Positions 25,178 to 34,696 of a stretch of DNA of 64,000 nt are shown piece after piece. Made by a program: the position numbers and the translations under genes. The notes under the pieces are model-generated. The model made no database searches, was not told the DNA's origin, and saw nothing but the letters and a program-made list of their open reading frames with translations. Origin of the DNA: Bacillota bacterium LX-D (GTDB taxonomy: Bacteria; Bacillota; DUOV01; Zhaonellaceae). The stretch's first letter is position 1, and each line of letters starts with the position of its first letter. The stretch is taken from assembly GCA_031628995.1 (NCBI GenBank), contig JAVLUO010000007.1:1-64000 (forward strand), written 5' to 3'.

Positions 25178-25435
25178 TTAAATAGCTTCCTCATATGCTT
25201 TTAGTACGGCAGATTGGATAATTCCCCGGGCTGTAGAGGAGATAGGATGGGCAATATCTCTGTACTCCCCTTCAGGAGTTTTTCTGCTTGGCATAGCTAC
25301 AAAAAGTCCGTTTTGGCCTTCAACAACTTTTACATCATGTACAACAAAAGCCTCGTCAAAAGTTACGGATACTACCGCTTTCATTTTTCCTTCTTGATTA
25401 ATCTTTCTGATACGTACATCTGTAATATTCAACAC
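25178..25435 (-). CDS. spoVG: Septation / RNA-binding regulator SpoVG
   Basis: A small, highly conserved protein of about 85 residues, starting [25 protein letters not shown] and containing the [20 protein letters not shown] block. SpoVG affects asymmetric septation in Bacillus and binds nucleic acids. The start is uncertain: GTG 25435 gives nine bases to an AAAGGG site, while ATG 25444 lies too close to that site. It ends in a strong terminator, so glmU probably has its own promoter. Confidence 0.93.
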   Translation of the reverse strand: MLNITDVRIRKINQEGKMKAVVSVTFDEAFVVHDVKVVEGQNGLFVAMPSRKTPEGEYRDIAHPISSTARGIIQSAVLKAYEEAI

Positions 25436-25498
25436 AACCACCATCCCTTTCTGCTAGCTCAATGGCTGCTTCCTATTTGCCTAATTCGCCATTTGGTA

Positions 25499-26368
25499 TT
25501 AAATTCCTTCTTTCTCTTCGTAAATTTTACCAATGTTCCCATATTCTTCGGAAATATTATTTTGCAGCCAGCTTCCTTGCTTTAAAACAATTTTCTTCTC
25601 TTTTTCATTGACTGACTCTAGTACTAAAAGGGATAAATAGTCATCCACCAACTTTTCTTCAGGCTCGGCAGTACTTACTAAAACACCTATTCCCAAAACT
25701 TCCGTCTTAAATTCTTCCATTAATTCTTTCATTCCTCGTGCCGTACCTCCGGCCCGCATAAAGTCATCGATTAATAGTACTTTAGATCCTGTAGGCAGAG
25801 AGCGCCGGGCTAAAGCCATTGTTCGTATTCGCCCAGTTGAACCTGAAATGTAATTGATGCTGACCGCAGAGCCTTCTGTAACTTTACTGTCATCTCTAAT
25901 GATAACTAAGGGAACATTAAAAGCACGAGCTGTTGACATAGCCAAGGGAATACCTTTTGTTTCAATAGTTACAATATAGTCCGGTTCTAAATGATTATAT
26001 ACAGTGGCAAATATTTCTCCCACCATATTTGCATAATTAGGATTGAAAATAAGATCCGTCATATAAATATATCCGCCGGGTATTACTCTTTCCTTTTCGG
26101 TAAGTCTTTCTGCAAAGCTTTCTAAAAATTTTTTGATATTTTCCTCTCCTAAACGAGGAATTAATTTCACCCCGCCAGTTGCTCCAGCTATAGTTTGAAT
26201 TTCTCCTAAATTATACACATTAAAAGTATCCTTAATGAGTGCTAAATCTTCACTTATCGTAGATTTGGCAGCACCTAATTCTTCCGTAAAATAGTTTAAA
26301 GGAAAAAGCTTCCGTGGATTTTCACTGAGAACTTTTGTAATTATAGCTATCCTTTGGCTCCTGCGCAT
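25499..26368 (-). CDS. purR: Pur operon repressor PurR
   Basis: A 289-residue regulator with an N-terminal winged helix (about 1-72, MRRSQRIAIITKVLSENP) and a C-terminal phosphoribosyltransferase-like domain. The PRPP-binding loop reads VLLIDDFMRAGGTARG near residue 205. It senses PRPP and represses purine synthesis genes, none of which are in the window. It lies upstream of spoVG as in Bacillus. The GGGGGACGG ribosome site supports the ATG. Confidence 0.95.
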   Translation of the reverse strand: MRRSQRIAIITKVLSENPRKLFPLNYFTEELGAAKSTISEDLALIKDTFNVYNLGEIQTIAGATGGVKLIPRLGEENIKKFLESFAERLTEKERVIPGGYIYMTDLIFNPNYANMVGEIFATVYNHLEPDYIVTIETKGIPLAMSTARAFNVPLVIIRDDSKVTEGSAVSINYISGSTGRIRTMALARRSLPTGSKVLLIDDFMRAGGTARGMKELMEEFKTEVLGIGVLVSTAEPEEKLVDDYLSLLVLESVNEKEKKIVLKQGSWLQNNISEEYGNIGKIYEEKEGI

Positions 26369-26403
26369 AGACCGTCCCCCAATCCGTCATCAATCTAACC
26401 ACA

Positions 26404-27171
26404 TCAGCATATCTTTTCTTTAATCAAGGCTCTATACACTAATTCTAAATCGCTGGGTTTATCAACATCGATGCCGATTTCCGGATACTCGATGATTACA
26501 GCCCTGCCTTTTAATTTGAGAAGCTTGGAAAAACGTGCTTCTACTTCCCTAATGGTTAACAACTTTAGTAAAAATTTTACTATAAAAATTATTCCTATCT
26601 GCTTACATAAAGCAAAGGGACTTTTTCTTAATTTGACAAGTTCTGCTCCAATTGCAGCGGAGCCTGGCATAATCCTAGGGTTGAACAGAAAAATATTCCC
26701 ACCTGTAAAAGTTCCTTCTTTTAAGGTAACATAGGTCCGCATTACATTGGGGTATCTTTGGTCATTTATTTTCTTAGGTATAATGGGATAAAATAAATCC
26801 GCATTCAGTGCAGCACATTTTTGCATAAATGCCTCAATGGCTTCAGGTGTCAAAAGGGGAATATCAGAAGTTACTGCTAAAACATGTCCAGGAGTACTTA
26901 CCCTTTTTAGCCCTTTGCTTAAACTTTCAACTGCATCATCACCGGCCTCAACCAAAGTGATCCCTGGCTGCCCCTTGTAGTAGGCCTCTAGTTCCACTGG
27001 GCCGACAATAATAATGTTATTGACGTTGGAAGAACTTTTTAAGGCTTCTACAACATAATCAACCATAAGTCTTTTACCTATTGGAATTAGCGCTTCGTGG
27101 GCTGCCGGGCTGCACTCTTTAAGTGGGCCTTGATTTGGGCTTCCTGCTAACACAATAGCATCTACTTTCAT
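26404..27171 (-). CDS. Nucleotidyltransferase family protein (MobA/IspD-like)
   Basis: A 255-residue GT-A-fold protein. It begins VDAIVLAGSPNQG, has ECSPAAHEALIPIGKRLMVDYVVEAL (the KxxxpigGkPm region) and VTSDIPLLTPEAI, a metal-binding D-x-P motif. It ends with IEYPEIGIDVDKPSDL. These features fit a transferase that attaches an NMP to a phosphorylated acceptor, but the usual Lys-rich GTRM/GxSxRMG loop is altered to AGSPNQG. The acceptor is unknown. It lies between gntR and purR. Confidence 0.8.
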   Translation of the reverse strand: MKVDAIVLAGSPNQGPLKECSPAAHEALIPIGKRLMVDYVVEALKSSSNVNNIIIVGPVELEAYYKGQPGITLVEAGDDAVESLSKGLKRVSTPGHVLAVTSDIPLLTPEAIEAFMQKCAALNADLFYPIIPKKINDQRYPNVMRTYVTLKEGTFTGGNIFLFNPRIMPGSAAIGAELVKLRKSPFALCKQIGIIFIVKFLLKLLTIREVEARFSKLLKLKGRAVIIEYPEIGIDVDKPSDLELVYRALIKEKIC

Positions 27172-27205
27172 TTAAGCACACCCCTTAAAAAATTTTTAAA
27201 CAGCC

Positions 27206-27883
27206 TTACTTTGTCTTTTGCAGTGCCTCCAACATACTGTTTTCAGCACTCTCTATATGTTCCTGAGCCAACCTGCTGGCTAGAGCAACATTGCGGTCTG
27301 CAATAGCTTCCACAATTTTTTTGTGTTCTTCCAAAGCATTCTTCATTCGGCCTGGATAAGACAGAGTTTGGGAACGAAACCTTTGAATTTGTTCCCGTAA
27401 ATTAGAAATAATTTGTACTAAACGTTCGTTTCTGCTGGCCTTATACAATACATCGTGAAATTCAGTATCCACGTTAATTAATGTTTCTAAATCATGGCTT
27501 TCGGCACTTTCGCTAACCTTAACTAGAATGCGTTGTAATTCCTCTAATTCCTCGTCAGTAATCCGCTCTGCAGCAAGCCCGGCAGCTAACGCCTCTAGTG
27601 CTGACCTAATTTCATAAACATCGGCAATGTCCTTGGAAGAAATATCTGCTACGTAAGCACCTTTTCTTGGCAGCATTACCACAAAGCCTTCCAATTCTAA
27701 TTTGCGAATAGCTTCCCGCACCGGGGTGCGGCTAACTCCCATTTCTTCTGCCAGCTGTACTTCCATTAACCTTTCCCCCGGCTTCAGGCTTCCAGAAATA
27801 ATTGCCTCTCGTAGTGCTTCGAAAACAATTTCTCTCAAGGGCATATAATTTTCAAGTTTAATAGGTGATAAACGTTGAGTCAT
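27206..27883 (-). CDS. GntR family transcriptional regulator (FadR subfamily)
   Basis: A 225-residue repressor-type protein. The N-terminal winged helix reads LREAIISGSLKPGERLMEVQLAEEMGVSRTPVREAIRKLELEGFV, split here only by length. The all-helical FCD ligand-binding domain (about 95-220) carries DTEFHDVLYKAS and a later EEHKKIVEAI with the conserved metal-binding His and Asp. The effector is unknown. The start is ATG 27883, seven bases behind GGGGG. It is co-directional with ispE and the nucleotidyltransferase. Confidence 0.92.
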   Translation of the reverse strand: MTQRLSPIKLENYMPLREIVFEALREAIISGSLKPGERLMEVQLAEEMGVSRTPVREAIRKLELEGFVVMLPRKGAYVADISSKDIADVYEIRSALEALAAGLAAERITDEELEELQRILVKVSESAESHDLETLINVDTEFHDVLYKASRNERLVQIISNLREQIQRFRSQTLSYPGRMKNALEEHKKIVEAIADRNVALASRLAQEHIESAENSMLEALQKTK

Positions 27884-27924
27884 CAATATTCCCCCTGTAA
27901 AAAAAAAATTTAGAACCCATAAGC

Positions 27925-28773
27925 TCAGATAGTGCTAGTAACATAAACCTGGGAATAATCGTTTTTAAGTAATAAAGCCATTCTTTGTGCCATGGTTTCG
28001 TCGTCAACTACGGCATAAACTGTTGGCCCGCTGCCACTCATTATAGCCTTTTTAGCACCTAAATCATATAATTTTTGTTTTATTTTTAGCACTTCTGGAT
28101 ATAGCTTACCTGTTATCAGCTCAAGATGGTTGCTTAAAGCAGCCACTACCCTATTTCTATCTCCCGTATAAATAGCTTCAAGAGCCTGGAAACTCTGTTC
28201 AGGCAACTTTTCCCCTAATTCGTCCCATCTTTGATATACTTCCTTCGTACTGACACCAAAATCCGGCTTAACTAAAACAAGCCATAATTTAGGTATCTTT
28301 GGCAAAAAGCGGAGTATTTCCCCTCTGCCTTGGGCTAAGATAGTACCTCCTATCAAACAGAAGGGCACATCAGAACCTAATTCAGCCCCTATGGTTATAA
28401 GATCTCCTATGGTCAAGCCTAGGTCCCAAAGAATATTTAAACCTAAAAGAGCTGCTGCCGCATCACTGCTGCCTCCGGCCAGACCTGCAGCCAAAGGAAT
28501 ATTCTTTTCAATTTTGATTGCTGCCCCTTTCTTAACACCAGTTTTGGACATTAACAACTCAGCACTTTTCATAACTAGGTTTGTTTGATCGTTAACCAGT
28601 TGAGGATCAGTTGCTGTTAAGGTCAAGGTACTGGCGGGAGCAAAAGACAATCTATCCTTTAAGGAAATAGACTGCATTACCATTTGCACTTCATGAAATC
28701 CATCAGGCCGGAGCCTAAATACATCTAAAGTTAGGTTTATTTTTGCATAAGCATTTATTGTTAAATTATCCAA
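27925..28773 (-). CDS. ispE: 4-diphosphocytidyl-2-C-methyl-D-erythritol kinase
   Basis: A GHMP kinase of the MEP isoprenoid pathway. It begins AYAKINLTLDVFRLRPDGFHEV, has the ATP loop PLAAGLAGGSSDAAAAL near residue 98 and a C-terminal AIMSGSGPTVYAVV. The start is probably TTG 28773, behind TGGGG; a TTG at 28788 has no visible ribosome site. It stands upstream of gntR and purR, the standard ispE-purR region. Confidence 0.95.
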   Translation of the reverse strand: MDNLTINAYAKINLTLDVFRLRPDGFHEVQMVMQSISLKDRLSFAPASTLTLTATDPQLVNDQTNLVMKSAELLMSKTGVKKGAAIKIEKNIPLAAGLAGGSSDAAAALLGLNILWDLGLTIGDLITIGAELGSDVPFCLIGGTILAQGRGEILRFLPKIPKLWLVLVKPDFGVSTKEVYQRWDELGEKLPEQSFQALEAIYTGDRNRVVAALSNHLELITGKLYPEVLKIKQKLYDLGAKKAIMSGSGPTVYAVVDDETMAQRMALLLKNDYSQVYVTSTI

Positions 28774-28901
28774 TATTATACCCCACAATTAAGTAATATT
28801 ACACCTAAATTATTCCTAGAACTATTACAGAACTGGGAAAGTTCTCCCTCATCATATTACAACACAAATGCAAAAACTCCTTTTTCTTTCTGGAACTTAA
28901 A

Positions 28902-28921
28902 ACAAAAAAGCGCCATTGCGC
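28902..28921 (-). terminator. Terminator behind cphA
   Basis: On the minus strand GCGC-AATG-GCGC is followed by TTTTTTGTTTT. A second hairpin with 12-bp arms lies just before it (28935-28946 with 28960-28971, one G-U-type mismatch), possibly a tandem terminator or processing site. Confidence 0.75.
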
Positions 28922-28994
28922 GTACTTTAGAATCAAAGTATAGTGGCTATGTGAAATAACCGCTATACTTTGCAACTCACTTTACAGTGGCCAC

Positions 28995-31640
28995 TTAGTT
29001 TGCTGAAGCTGCCCTAGATGACGTTTTGGCTAAAGAGTCCCCAGCCCAACGAGCAATGCTTTGTAAAATAGGTTCTAATTCTTCATAAAATACTACCACT
29101 ATATCGCCAGGCACACTATCCTTCAAAGCACATTCAAAGGCTGCTACTTCATTTAATTCAATATTTATACCTTGGACATGCTTTCCATTTCCTCCGCTCA
29201 TAGCTCCTTTAAACAACAGTTGAGCTACTTCGCCAGGTTTTCTGCCTCGTAAATCCCGATCTTCTTTAATATATATCCATTGACAACATCTGGCGGCTAC
29301 CTGTCCGGCTTTGCGGATAGTGGTGTCCAGCCTATCGCCTGGAATTCCAATAACTCCACGGATACAATTTCCTTGTAAACTCTGAACGAACTTAAATACT
29401 TCCTCCAGGCCTGCCGGGTTATGGCCATAATCGACAATTATCTTAACGCCTTTTATTTCATAAAATTCTAACCGTCCCGGATTATGCCATCTTTCTAAGC
29501 CAAAATTTCTTAAGGACTTGGCCATTTCTTCTACTTCAATGTTCAAAGCCCAGGCCGCACCTGTTGCTGCCAAGGCATTTTCTGTATTATAACTTGCTTG
29601 TCCATTAAAAGTTAAAGCTATTTCTTTGATTGGAAGTATTTTCTGAAAGTCCCTGCCTTGAGCAATACATACTTGCCCTTCGGAGACAAAAACTCCCTTA
29701 CCGCCAATACCTAAGTGCCTGCGAACAATAATATTTTGGGGATGGCGACTAAAGTAGATAACTTGAGCTTTAGTTCTCCTTGCCATAGCTGCTACCAAAG
29801 GATCATCAGCATTTAAAATAGCATATCCTGTAGGCGGCAATGCTTCAACTACTAAGGATTTTAACATGGCTAAATCTTCTAAAGTATTAATATTATACTG
29901 GCCTAAATGATCCTCAGTGATATTTGTCACCACAGCCACTTGAGCTAAATCGTAGCCAAGGCCATTTCTCAACATTCCACCTCGAGCTGTTTCCAAAACA
30001 GCTGCTGTTACTCTGCTGTCTCGGAGAACGGTCTTGGCGCTAAGAGGCCCTGTATTATCCCCTTTTAAAATACATTTTTCATCTATATATATTCCGGTAG
30101 AAGTAGTATACCCAACTAAATGTCCATGTGTTTTTAACATATTGGCAATGAGCCTAGTGGTGGTTGTTTTTCCATTGGTGCCTGTTACCGCTACCACGGG
30201 AATACGTCCATCTTCTTCCGGCCCAAACATAGAATCCACTATGGCTTTGCCGGCATCCCTGGCAGTACCTTGAGAAGGAAAAAGGTGCATGCGGATGCCA
30301 GGAGCTGCATTTATTTCGATAATTGCGCCGCCTTGTTGCTCCATAGGTTGCCGTATATCAAGAGTAACCAAATCCACCCCCGCCACATCTAGTCCAATAG
30401 TGCTCACTGCTCTAAGTATTAGCTCAGCGTTTTCCGGATGAACTTCCTCTGTTACATCTACAGCAATCCCTCCACTGGAAATATTACAATTTTCCCGCAG
30501 GTTTATCCTTTCTCCCGGGGAGGGAATATAATCTAAAGTTAGGCCCCGCTTCGTAAGAACTAAAATTAGTTCAGGATCGATTTTAATTTTAGTTAAGGGT
30601 TTTTCATGGCCGAAGCCACGTCGAGGGTCTTCATTTATAATCTCAATTAATTTCCTAATGCTATTTTTTCCATCGCCAACTACAAAAGTTGGAATTCGTT
30701 CGGCAGCCGCAACTATTTTGTTGCCTACAACCAGTACACGATAATTCTTACCCTCAATATATTCTTCAATAAGTATTTTTTCGCTATAGTTTTTAGCAAT
30801 TTGAAAAGCAGAAGTAATTTCCTGAGGGCTTTGAAGGTTTAGAGAAACACCTTTTCCTTGATTACCATTATATGGTTTTACCGTTACTCTTTTACCTATT
30901 TTCTTTGCTTGCAGCAATGCTTGGTCCAAACTTTTAGCGATATTACCCTTTGGCACAGGAATACCTGCCTCAGCCAACAAGTTTTTAGTCAGTAATTTAT
31001 CACCAGCAATATCTACAGCAATACAAGATGTATTCTGGGTAATAGTTGCTTCTATTCTACGCTGTTTACTGCCATAACCTAGTTGCAGTAAACTGCCTTC
31101 TCCTAAAGGCAGTACAGGAATATTACGTTCCCTGCAAGCATCTACAATAGCTTGCGTGCTTGGTCCTAAAGAAAATTTTGCTTTTACTTTGTTCAACTTA
31201 TTTAAACCATCTTCCAGCTTCCATGTTCGGCCATTTAGAACAGCATCTACTATACCCAGAGCCAGCTTTATCGCTAAAAAGCCAACTTCTTTAACTTCAT
31301 ATTCGAGTACAATTTGATATAACCCAGGTTCCTTTAATAACCTTGTTTGACCGTAAACTACTTTGCTTCCCACTAAGTATTGCAATTCAAGAGCAACATG
31401 TTCTACCACATGCCCAAGCAAAGTACCCTCTCTCAGCCTTTCTACAAAGCCTCCCGGCCTTCCCCGCGAACAATAATGTTCTCTCAGAGTAGGCACAATT
31501 TTTAATAAACCTTCTGTAAACTGCTGAAGTTCATTAGTATAACAATCACTATATTTTCCTAAATCTAGCTGGAGTACAATTACCGGATGCAGGCAGTACA
31601 TATTCTTACCTTCAATTGCCCGCATGGATTTGATTTCCAT
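28995..31640 (-). CDS. cphA: Cyanophycin synthetase CphA
   Basis: Polymerises aspartate and arginine into cyanophycin, a nitrogen-storage polymer, using ATP. At 881 residues it has the family's normal length. The N-terminal domain (about 1-160) is followed by an ATP-grasp domain (about 220-480) with KPYNGNQGKGVSLNL and EYIEGKNYRVLVVGN. A Mur-ligase-like C-terminal half has VVAVTGTNGKTTTTRLIANML near residue 490, LETARGGMLRNGLGYD and NPGRLEFYEIKGVKIIVDYGHNPAG. cphB lies upstream in the same direction, 75 bp away. Confidence 0.95.
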   Translation of the reverse strand: MEIKSMRAIEGKNMYCLHPVIVLQLDLGKYSDCYTNELQQFTEGLLKIVPTLREHYCSRGRPGGFVERLREGTLLGHVVEHVALELQYLVGSKVVYGQTRLLKEPGLYQIVLEYEVKEVGFLAIKLALGIVDAVLNGRTWKLEDGLNKLNKVKAKFSLGPSTQAIVDACRERNIPVLPLGEGSLLQLGYGSKQRRIEATITQNTSCIAVDIAGDKLLTKNLLAEAGIPVPKGNIAKSLDQALLQAKKIGKRVTVKPYNGNQGKGVSLNLQSPQEITSAFQIAKNYSEKILIEEYIEGKNYRVLVVGNKIVAAAERIPTFVVGDGKNSIRKLIEIINEDPRRGFGHEKPLTKIKIDPELILVLTKRGLTLDYIPSPGERINLRENCNISSGGIAVDVTEEVHPENAELILRAVSTIGLDVAGVDLVTLDIRQPMEQQGGAIIEINAAPGIRMHLFPSQGTARDAGKAIVDSMFGPEEDGRIPVVAVTGTNGKTTTTRLIANMLKTHGHLVGYTTSTGIYIDEKCILKGDNTGPLSAKTVLRDSRVTAAVLETARGGMLRNGLGYDLAQVAVVTNITEDHLGQYNINTLEDLAMLKSLVVEALPPTGYAILNADDPLVAAMARRTKAQVIYFSRHPQNIIVRRHLGIGGKGVFVSEGQVCIAQGRDFQKILPIKEIALTFNGQASYNTENALAATGAAWALNIEVEEMAKSLRNFGLERWHNPGRLEFYEIKGVKIIVDYGHNPAGLEEVFKFVQSLQGNCIRGVIGIPGDRLDTTIRKAGQVAARCCQWIYIKEDRDLRGRKPGEVAQLLFKGAMSGGNGKHVQGINIELNEVAAFECALKDSVPGDIVVVFYEELEPILQSIARWAGDSLAKTSSRAASAN

Positions 31641-31714
31641 GATGGATTGCAGTCCTCCTTAAGAGTTGTATATTATCTATATATAACAAGCAGTACTTAA
31701 TCAGACTGCTTAAC

Positions 31715-32518
31715 CTAAGAAATTGGTACTCGATGATTTAAATCAAAACTATAGCCTGCAGGCAAAACATGCAGGGTAATATTAGTCAGAGCTAATGCTT
31801 CACTAGGGCTAGACTCCGATACATTACTATGGTTAACTAACCAACCATCAACAATAGTTACGGTCTGAGAACCGTATACTTCAAATTTAGCATCGGAGTT
31901 AACTACAATAGCAGTGTCCTCATCGATGCCAATGCCTAAAATATCGGGGTTTTGCGCCACAGCAGATAAAAGTCTGCCAATTCTGCCTCGCTGGGCAAAA
32001 TGTTGGTCAACCACAACACCTTTAATAAAACCCATTCCCGGAGCCATTTTTAAAGTATTCTTCTTCGGTGCCTCTTCGCTGTCTCCTTCCACAATCATGG
32101 TTTCACTCATAACAGAAGCACCTGCACTAGTGCCAGCTATGACAATTCCTTGCTGGTAAGCATCTATTAAAGCCCAATAGGTACTAGTTCCTCCTAAGAG
32201 ACTGGTAATGCGTAATTGATCGCCTCCAGTGAAGAAAATACCTGTAGAGGATTTTATAGTATCAGCATAATATTGCTCGTTTGCTTCCTGGCGGCTGTTG
32301 ATATTTAGCACTGCAATATCCTTTACGCCTAAATCTTTGAAAATTCGACGATAATTTTCCCCCACAGTTTCCGGCTCTTCCGTGGCGGCAGTCATAACCA
32401 CCAGCCGGGCATCTTCATTGCCTGATAAGTCGATAAATTTTTTTAAAATTTCTTGTTTACCTTTTTTATCTTCTGCCCCGCCAATAATAACTAGGGTGCC
32501 TTGTACTTTTTCTTCCAT
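31715..32518 (-). CDS. cphB: Cyanophycinase CphB
   Basis: A serine exopeptidase of family S51 that splits cyanophycin into beta-Asp-Arg dipeptides. The 267-residue protein begins GTLVIIGGAEDKKGKQEIL. The nucleophile lies in IAGTSAGASVMSE (Ser131). Other conserved blocks are FFTGGDQLRITSLLGGT and the GVVVDQHFAQRGRIGRLLSAV segment. No signal peptide is present, so it should act on intracellular granules. With cphA it forms a complete make-and-mobilise module. Confidence 0.95.
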   Translation of the reverse strand: MEEKVQGTLVIIGGAEDKKGKQEILKKFIDLSGNEDARLVVMTAATEEPETVGENYRRIFKDLGVKDIAVLNINSRQEANEQYYADTIKSSTGIFFTGGDQLRITSLLGGTSTYWALIDAYQQGIVIAGTSAGASVMSETMIVEGDSEEAPKKNTLKMAPGMGFIKGVVVDQHFAQRGRIGRLLSAVAQNPDILGIGIDEDTAIVVNSDAKFEVYGSQTVTIVDGWLVNHSNVSESSPSEALALTNITLHVLPAGYSFDLNHRVPIS

Positions 32519-32681
32519 AATGCCTCCAACGTTAATTGTTTAGTTATTTCATATATTTACCATATATACTAATAAATATACAAGGCCAATCTATTCTACT
32601 ATCTCGGAATATATCTATTCTTTATAAATTCCTCCTCACCAAATTTCTTTGGGTACGTAATATGTTCTAAGGGGGGATAAC

Positions 32682-33518
32682 ATGCTTTACGCCAGCCGGT
32701 TTTTACGCTTAACAAATCCTTTGATGACAGGTCCCGATGTACGAAACGTACAAGAAAGGCTTGCTAGTTTAGGGTATTATTCAGGAAAAGTAGATGGTAT
32801 TTATGGAAAGGTAACTGCAGCAGCTGTGCAAAATTTTCAAAACGCAGTTGGTCTTACAGCAGATGGGGTTGTAGGGCCCGATACCTGGAATGCATTAGGA
32901 CTGCCCAAAGATCCTATTAATATTAATCATGAATATAGTATTTCCATTGATGTCCAAAAGTTCCGACTTACACTTCTTAAAAATGGAGTAATTCAAGCTA
33001 CCTACCCCGTTGCTGTAGGTAAGCCTAACACCCCAACTCCTATTGGCAATTGGGTAATTATCGAAAAACTAGTTAATCCAGGCGGTCCTTTTGGAGCTAG
33101 GTGGATGAGGTTAAACGTCCCCTGGGGCGGATATGGCATTCATGGAACTAATAATCCCGCTTCCATTGGATCTCCCGCCAGCCATGGTTGTGTACGCATG
33201 TATAATGAAGATGTTATTAAACTATTTGCCATTGTTCCTATAGGCACTCCAGTCAAAATTATTGGTCGAGTCTTTACAGGAAGAATACTTCAGGTAGGCG
33301 TAGAACCAGGTTCCGATGTTGTTGCTGTGCAGGAAAAGCTGCAAGTGCTTGGTTACTATCAAGGAGATGTTGATGGAGTTTATGGCAGCCAAACTAGAAA
33401 TGCCGTCATGGCTTTTCAAAAAGCTCATAAACTAGCAACAGATGGTATTGTAGGACCAGCAACATACGAGGAACTTGAAAAAACATACGATACTGTATTA
33501 GGACTAACGATGCCTTAA
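32682..33518 (+). CDS. L,D-transpeptidase with two peptidoglycan-binding domains
   Basis: A 278-residue protein with PG_binding_1 at about 15-75 (VRNVQERLASLGYYSGKVDGIYG), a YkuD domain at about 85-195 and a second PG_binding_1 at about 205-270. The catalytic motif is ASHGCVRM with Cys170, and His154 lies in GIHGTNNP. No signal peptide or transmembrane helix is visible, unlike the paralogue at 963-1892, so export may rely on another route or the protein may be deposited in spores. AGGGGGGATAAC supports the ATG. It is divergent from cphB. Confidence 0.9.
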   Translation: MLYASRFLRLTNPLMTGPDVRNVQERLASLGYYSGKVDGIYGKVTAAAVQNFQNAVGLTADGVVGPDTWNALGLPKDPININHEYSISIDVQKFRLTLLKNGVIQATYPVAVGKPNTPTPIGNWVIIEKLVNPGGPFGARWMRLNVPWGGYGIHGTNNPASIGSPASHGCVRMYNEDVIKLFAIVPIGTPVKIIGRVFTGRILQVGVEPGSDVVAVQEKLQVLGYYQGDVDGVYGSQTRNAVMAFQKAHKLATDGIVGPATYEELEKTYDTVLGLTMP

Positions 33519-33733
33519 ACCCTTTGCGCTTTAAAAATATTACTGGTCAAAACATCCTTACATTTTTCGTAAGGATGTTTTATGTTCGAGCTGATAAAAG
33601 GTTTCCAAGAAATATGAGCCTGCCAGATTACAACTGGAAAATCATCCTTGAATTCAAACAATGAAACCGTATCCATAATTTTCATTGCCGCCCGTTCTAA
33701 AGTATAGATCCGAGAAAGCTTGGGGATCTCCAC
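33515..33733 (-). CDS. Possible small protein or gene remnant
   Basis: A 72-codon GTG-initiated frame (EIPKLSRIYTLERAAMKIMD...) overlaps the L,D-transpeptidase stop by 4 bp and runs through its terminator. No ribosome binding site is visible. The N-terminal part looks protein-like, with FKDDFPVVIWQAHISW, but I recognise no family. It may be the end of a lost gene or a chance frame. Confidence 0.25.
   Translation of the reverse strand: MEIPKLSRIYTLERAAMKIMDTVSLFEFKDDFPVVIWQAHISWKPFISSNIKHPYEKCKDVLTSNIFKAQRV
33551..33583 (+). terminator. Terminator of the L,D-transpeptidase gene
   Basis: AACATCCTTAC and GTAAGGATGTT form an 11-bp stem around ATTTTTC, followed by TTAT. Confidence 0.75.
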
Positions 33734-33794
33734 TAGTTGCTGTATTTACACTGTATAAACATAGGAACGTGTTAATAATATTATTCTGAGCAGT

Positions 33795-34664
33795 TCAAGC
33801 TCCTTTCAGCTCAATAAGTAAAATACCTCCCAACATCATCCCTGTGCCGATAAATTCTTTTAATGTAAATACTTCCCCCAAAAAAAGATAAGCAAAGACC
33901 AGAGCAAAGATAGGCTCTAAGGCTAAAAGCAAGGTAACTCTTGTCAGGCTGGCAAATTTTTGAGCCCAGGTTTGGACAAAAAAAGCAACTGCCGTGCCAA
34001 AAAGGGCTAAAATAGCAACCCCTAACCAAAAATCAGCTGATAAAGCAGACAAAGAAGCCAAGGTAACAGGTTCCTGCCCCAAGCCAATTAAGCCGCTAAC
34101 TACAGCTACAGTTAAAATTTGGAACGTAGTAAAAATAAGGGTATCAAAGCTTTTAGTATATCGATTAACTAAAATTAAATGAATAGAATAGCAAATAGCA
34201 CAAATTAAGACTAGTAAATCCCCATATTGAATGGAGAAGTTTTCTTGCAAACTTAATAAGGCTAAACCAATAGTTGAAAAAATTACGCCTAGAACTGTTA
34301 TGGGGCCAGGAAAGTGACGTTCAATAAGAATCAGCAATAAGGGTACAAAAACAATAGCTAAGTTGGTTATAAAGGCTGCATTAGAGGCAGTTGTGTACTT
34401 AATTCCTATGGCTTGGAAAATGTAACCGCCAGATAAAGCTAGTCCCACAAAGAAACCCTTCTTGATGACTTCAGCGTTAATTAAAGACCATTTCTGATAA
34501 CTGCAGCCTAAAAGCAGTAATCCTGCTAGAGAGAAGCGAATAAAGTTATAATAGTAGGGATTTATTTCTGTAGTCCCATCTTTAATAATAACAAAGGATA
34601 AACCCCAAACTGCAGTAATAAAAAGTATGGATAATTCCGCTATTGTTTGCTTTTTTAGTTTCAT
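33795..34664 (-). CDS. EamA/DMT family transporter
   Basis: A 289-residue inner-membrane transporter with ten predicted helices in two EamA repeats, about 8-140 and 150-285. The first contains ELSILFITAVWGLSFVIIK and the second LLALEPIFALVFAYLFLGEVF, typical of the family. Substrates range from amino acids to metabolites and cannot be told here. The ATG follows AAGGAGTAAAT. It lies 32 bp after the homocysteine methyltransferase gene, so the two may be co-transcribed. Confidence 0.88.
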   Translation of the reverse strand: MKLKKQTIAELSILFITAVWGLSFVIIKDGTTEINPYYYNFIRFSLAGLLLLGCSYQKWSLINAEVIKKGFFVGLALSGGYIFQAIGIKYTTASNAAFITNLAIVFVPLLLILIERHFPGPITVLGVIFSTIGLALLSLQENFSIQYGDLLVLICAICYSIHLILVNRYTKSFDTLIFTTFQILTVAVVSGLIGLGQEPVTLASLSALSADFWLGVAILALFGTAVAFFVQTWAQKFASLTRVTLLLALEPIFALVFAYLFLGEVFTLKEFIGTGMMLGGILLIELKGA

Positions 34665-34696
34665 ATTTACTCCTTAAATCCGTTTTATTCTATCAA

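Noticed and set aside
28935-28971. Insertion-sequence end or riboswitch
   Set aside because: Only a single hairpin with 12-bp arms is present downstream of cphA, with no transposase or conserved aptamer; treated as part of the terminator region.
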